A stretch of DNA of 64,000 nucleotides. Source: Winogradskyella undariae. Lineage in GTDB: Bacteria > Bacteroidota > Bacteroidia > Flavobacteriales > Flavobacteriaceae. The notes below the pieces were generated by a model. It saw only the letters and a list, made by a program, of their open reading frames with translations, had not been told where the DNA came from and searched no databases. Position numbers and translations under genes: made by a program. Each line of letters begins with the position of its first letter. Positions within the stretch are counted from its first letter, which is position 1. The DNA lies in the NCBI RefSeq assembly GCF_013285155.1, contig NZ_JABTEL010000003.1, forward strand, positions 248,001 through 312,000, given 5' to 3'. This document shows, piece by piece, positions 63,063-64,000 of the stretch.

Positions 63063-64000
63063 ATGTCAAAAGACATCAGAATTAAAAAGGGTTTAGATAT
63101 AAGGTTAATCGGTCAAGCCGAGGAAGCTACAGAGAGTGCTATTATTAGTAATTCTTACACTATTAGACCCGAAGATTTCCATAGTATTATTCCTAAACTT
63201 GTTGCCAAAGAGGGGACGCATGTTAAAGCAGGTGAAACTTTGTTTTTTAATAAAGACAATGAGGCAATGAAATTTGTTTCTCCAGTTTCTGGTGAGATTA
63301 CGGAAATACAACGTGGACCAAGACGTCGAATAGACGCTATTAAAATAACTGCAGACAAAGCGCAGGCTTTTCTAGATCATGGGAAGTTTGACTTAAATTC
63401 GGATGCTGAAAAAACTAAAGCACATTTGTTAGCTTCAGGATGTTGGGCTTTTATAAAGCAACGTCCTTACGATGTTATCGCTAAGGCAGATAGCACACCA
63501 AAAGCTATTTTTGTGTCAGGTTATGCAAGTGCACCTTTAGCTGCAAATTTAGATTATACTCTAGCTGGGAAAGAAGCTGAGTTACAAGCCGCTGTTACAG
63601 CGTTGTCTAAGTTTACAGAAGGTGGAGTTCATATTTCAGTTGGAGCTAAGTCAAGTTCACCTTTAGCTAATCTACAAAATGCAATAACACACAAGGTTTC
63701 AGGACCGCATCCTTCAGGGAATGTAGGGACTTTAATTAACAAGGTTAATCCTGTTAATAAAGGTGAAACGGTATGGACTGTTAATGCACAAGATTTAGTG
63801 ATTATCGGTGAGTTACTTCTTACTGGGAAGTTTAATGCTGAGCGTATTATTGCTTTAGCGGGTTCTTCTGTTAAAAAACCACGTTATTTTAAAACTAAAT
63901 TAGGTGCAGAAATTGCAACTATGGTTTATGATAATGGTGTTGAAAAAGACAGCAATGCTCGTTTTATTTCAGGAAACGTATTGTCAGGAAAACAAGTGCA
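63063..64000 (+). CDS. nqrA: Na+-translocating NADH-quinone reductase subunit A (5' part)
   Basis: The first 312 residues of NqrA; the gene runs off the window. IRIKKGLDIRLIGQAE, the biotin-like domain (VKAGETLFFNKDNEAMKFVSPVSGEI, key KFVSPVSG), GPRRRIDAI and GPHPSGNVGTLI are the family landmarks. NqrA is the cytoplasmic quinone-site subunit of the Na+-NQR complex, which pumps sodium during respiration and is common in marine bacteria. The remaining nqr genes are expected downstream. It is divergent from the plug gene. Confidence 0.95.
   Translation, partial: MSKDIRIKKGLDIRLIGQAEEATESAIISNSYTIRPEDFHSIIPKLVAKEGTHVKAGETLFFNKDNEAMKFVSPVSGEITEIQRGPRRRIDAIKITADKAQAFLDHGKFDLNSDAEKTKAHLLASGCWAFIKQRPYDVIAKADSTPKAIFVSGYASAPLAANLDYTLAGKEAELQAAVTALSKFTEGGVHISVGAKSSSPLANLQNAITHKVSGPHPSGNVGTLINKVNPVNKGETVWTVNAQDLVIIGELLLTGKFNAERIIALAGSSVKKPRYFKTKLGAEIATMVYDNGVEKDSNARFISGNVLSGKQV

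Noticed and set aside
1..64000. Insertion sequences, prophage, tRNA or rRNA genes
   Set aside because: No transposase, integrase, phage structural gene, terminal repeats or tRNA/rRNA-like sequence was recognised in the window by reading; short tRNAs could still be missed without a search tool.

Overview
The window looks like a piece of chromosome from a marine member of the Flavobacteriaceae (phylum Bacteroidota). The DNA is very AT-rich. The primary sigma factor is the short 287-residue type of this phylum. Several upstream regions carry the phylum promoter (TTTG, about 19 bases, TAnnTTTG). Secreted proteins end in type IX secretion (T9SS) sorting domains, and PorT-like and plug-like T9SS proteins, a lipidated TamA homologue (TamL) and Na+-NQR are present. 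A marine habitat is inferred from Na+-NQR and from a sulfotransferase in the polysaccharide locus. Genus and species cannot be told from the sequence alone.

Region 1 (1-22.5 kb, all + strand) is an exopolysaccharide or capsule locus. It begins with an O-acetylation pair (a cut MBOAT gene and an SGNH protein). It continues with glycosyltransferases of the GT2 and GT4 types, two hexapeptide-repeat acetyltransferases, a PAPS-type sulfotransferase, a fucosyltransferase-like gene, a Wzy-like membrane polymerase, a UDP-glucuronate decarboxylase (UDP-xylose supply), a WecA/MraY-like initiating enzyme, a Wza-like export lipoprotein and a Wzc-like tyrosine kinase. Most genes overlap or lie within about 20 bases of each other. 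Together they encode a modified (acetylated, probably sulfated) polymer of the Wzx/Wzy type, but no flippase is seen inside the window. A two-CBS-domain protein closes the run.

Region 2 (22.5-43 kb, mostly - strand) is largely housekeeping: rpe, a striking C-free repeat tract, rpoD, proC-proB-proA, a processive membrane GT2, pnp, rpsO, accD, fbaA, tamL, a TrmH-type methyltransferase, porT and ubiE/menG. Many transcription units end in clear hairpin terminators.

Region 3 (40.8-51 kb) holds trkA-trkH with an unannotated 52-codon membrane gene behind them, a small membrane-protein gene broken by an in-frame stop, an intact small protein of similar layout, an aminotransferase-desaturase pair, rsmG and a large MORN-like repeat protein.

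Region 4 (51-64 kb) is a secretion and envelope area: three T9SS cargo proteins, two Omp28-type thioredoxin-like proteins around a TlpA/DUF6029 pair, pruA, apaG, the T9SS plug protein and the 5' part of nqrA, which runs off the window.

Nothing in the window is a clearly new defence or mobile system. The best candidates for new biology are the interrupted small membrane gene and its neighbour, the C-free repeat between rpe and rpoD, and the Omp28/TlpA/DUF6029 cluster.
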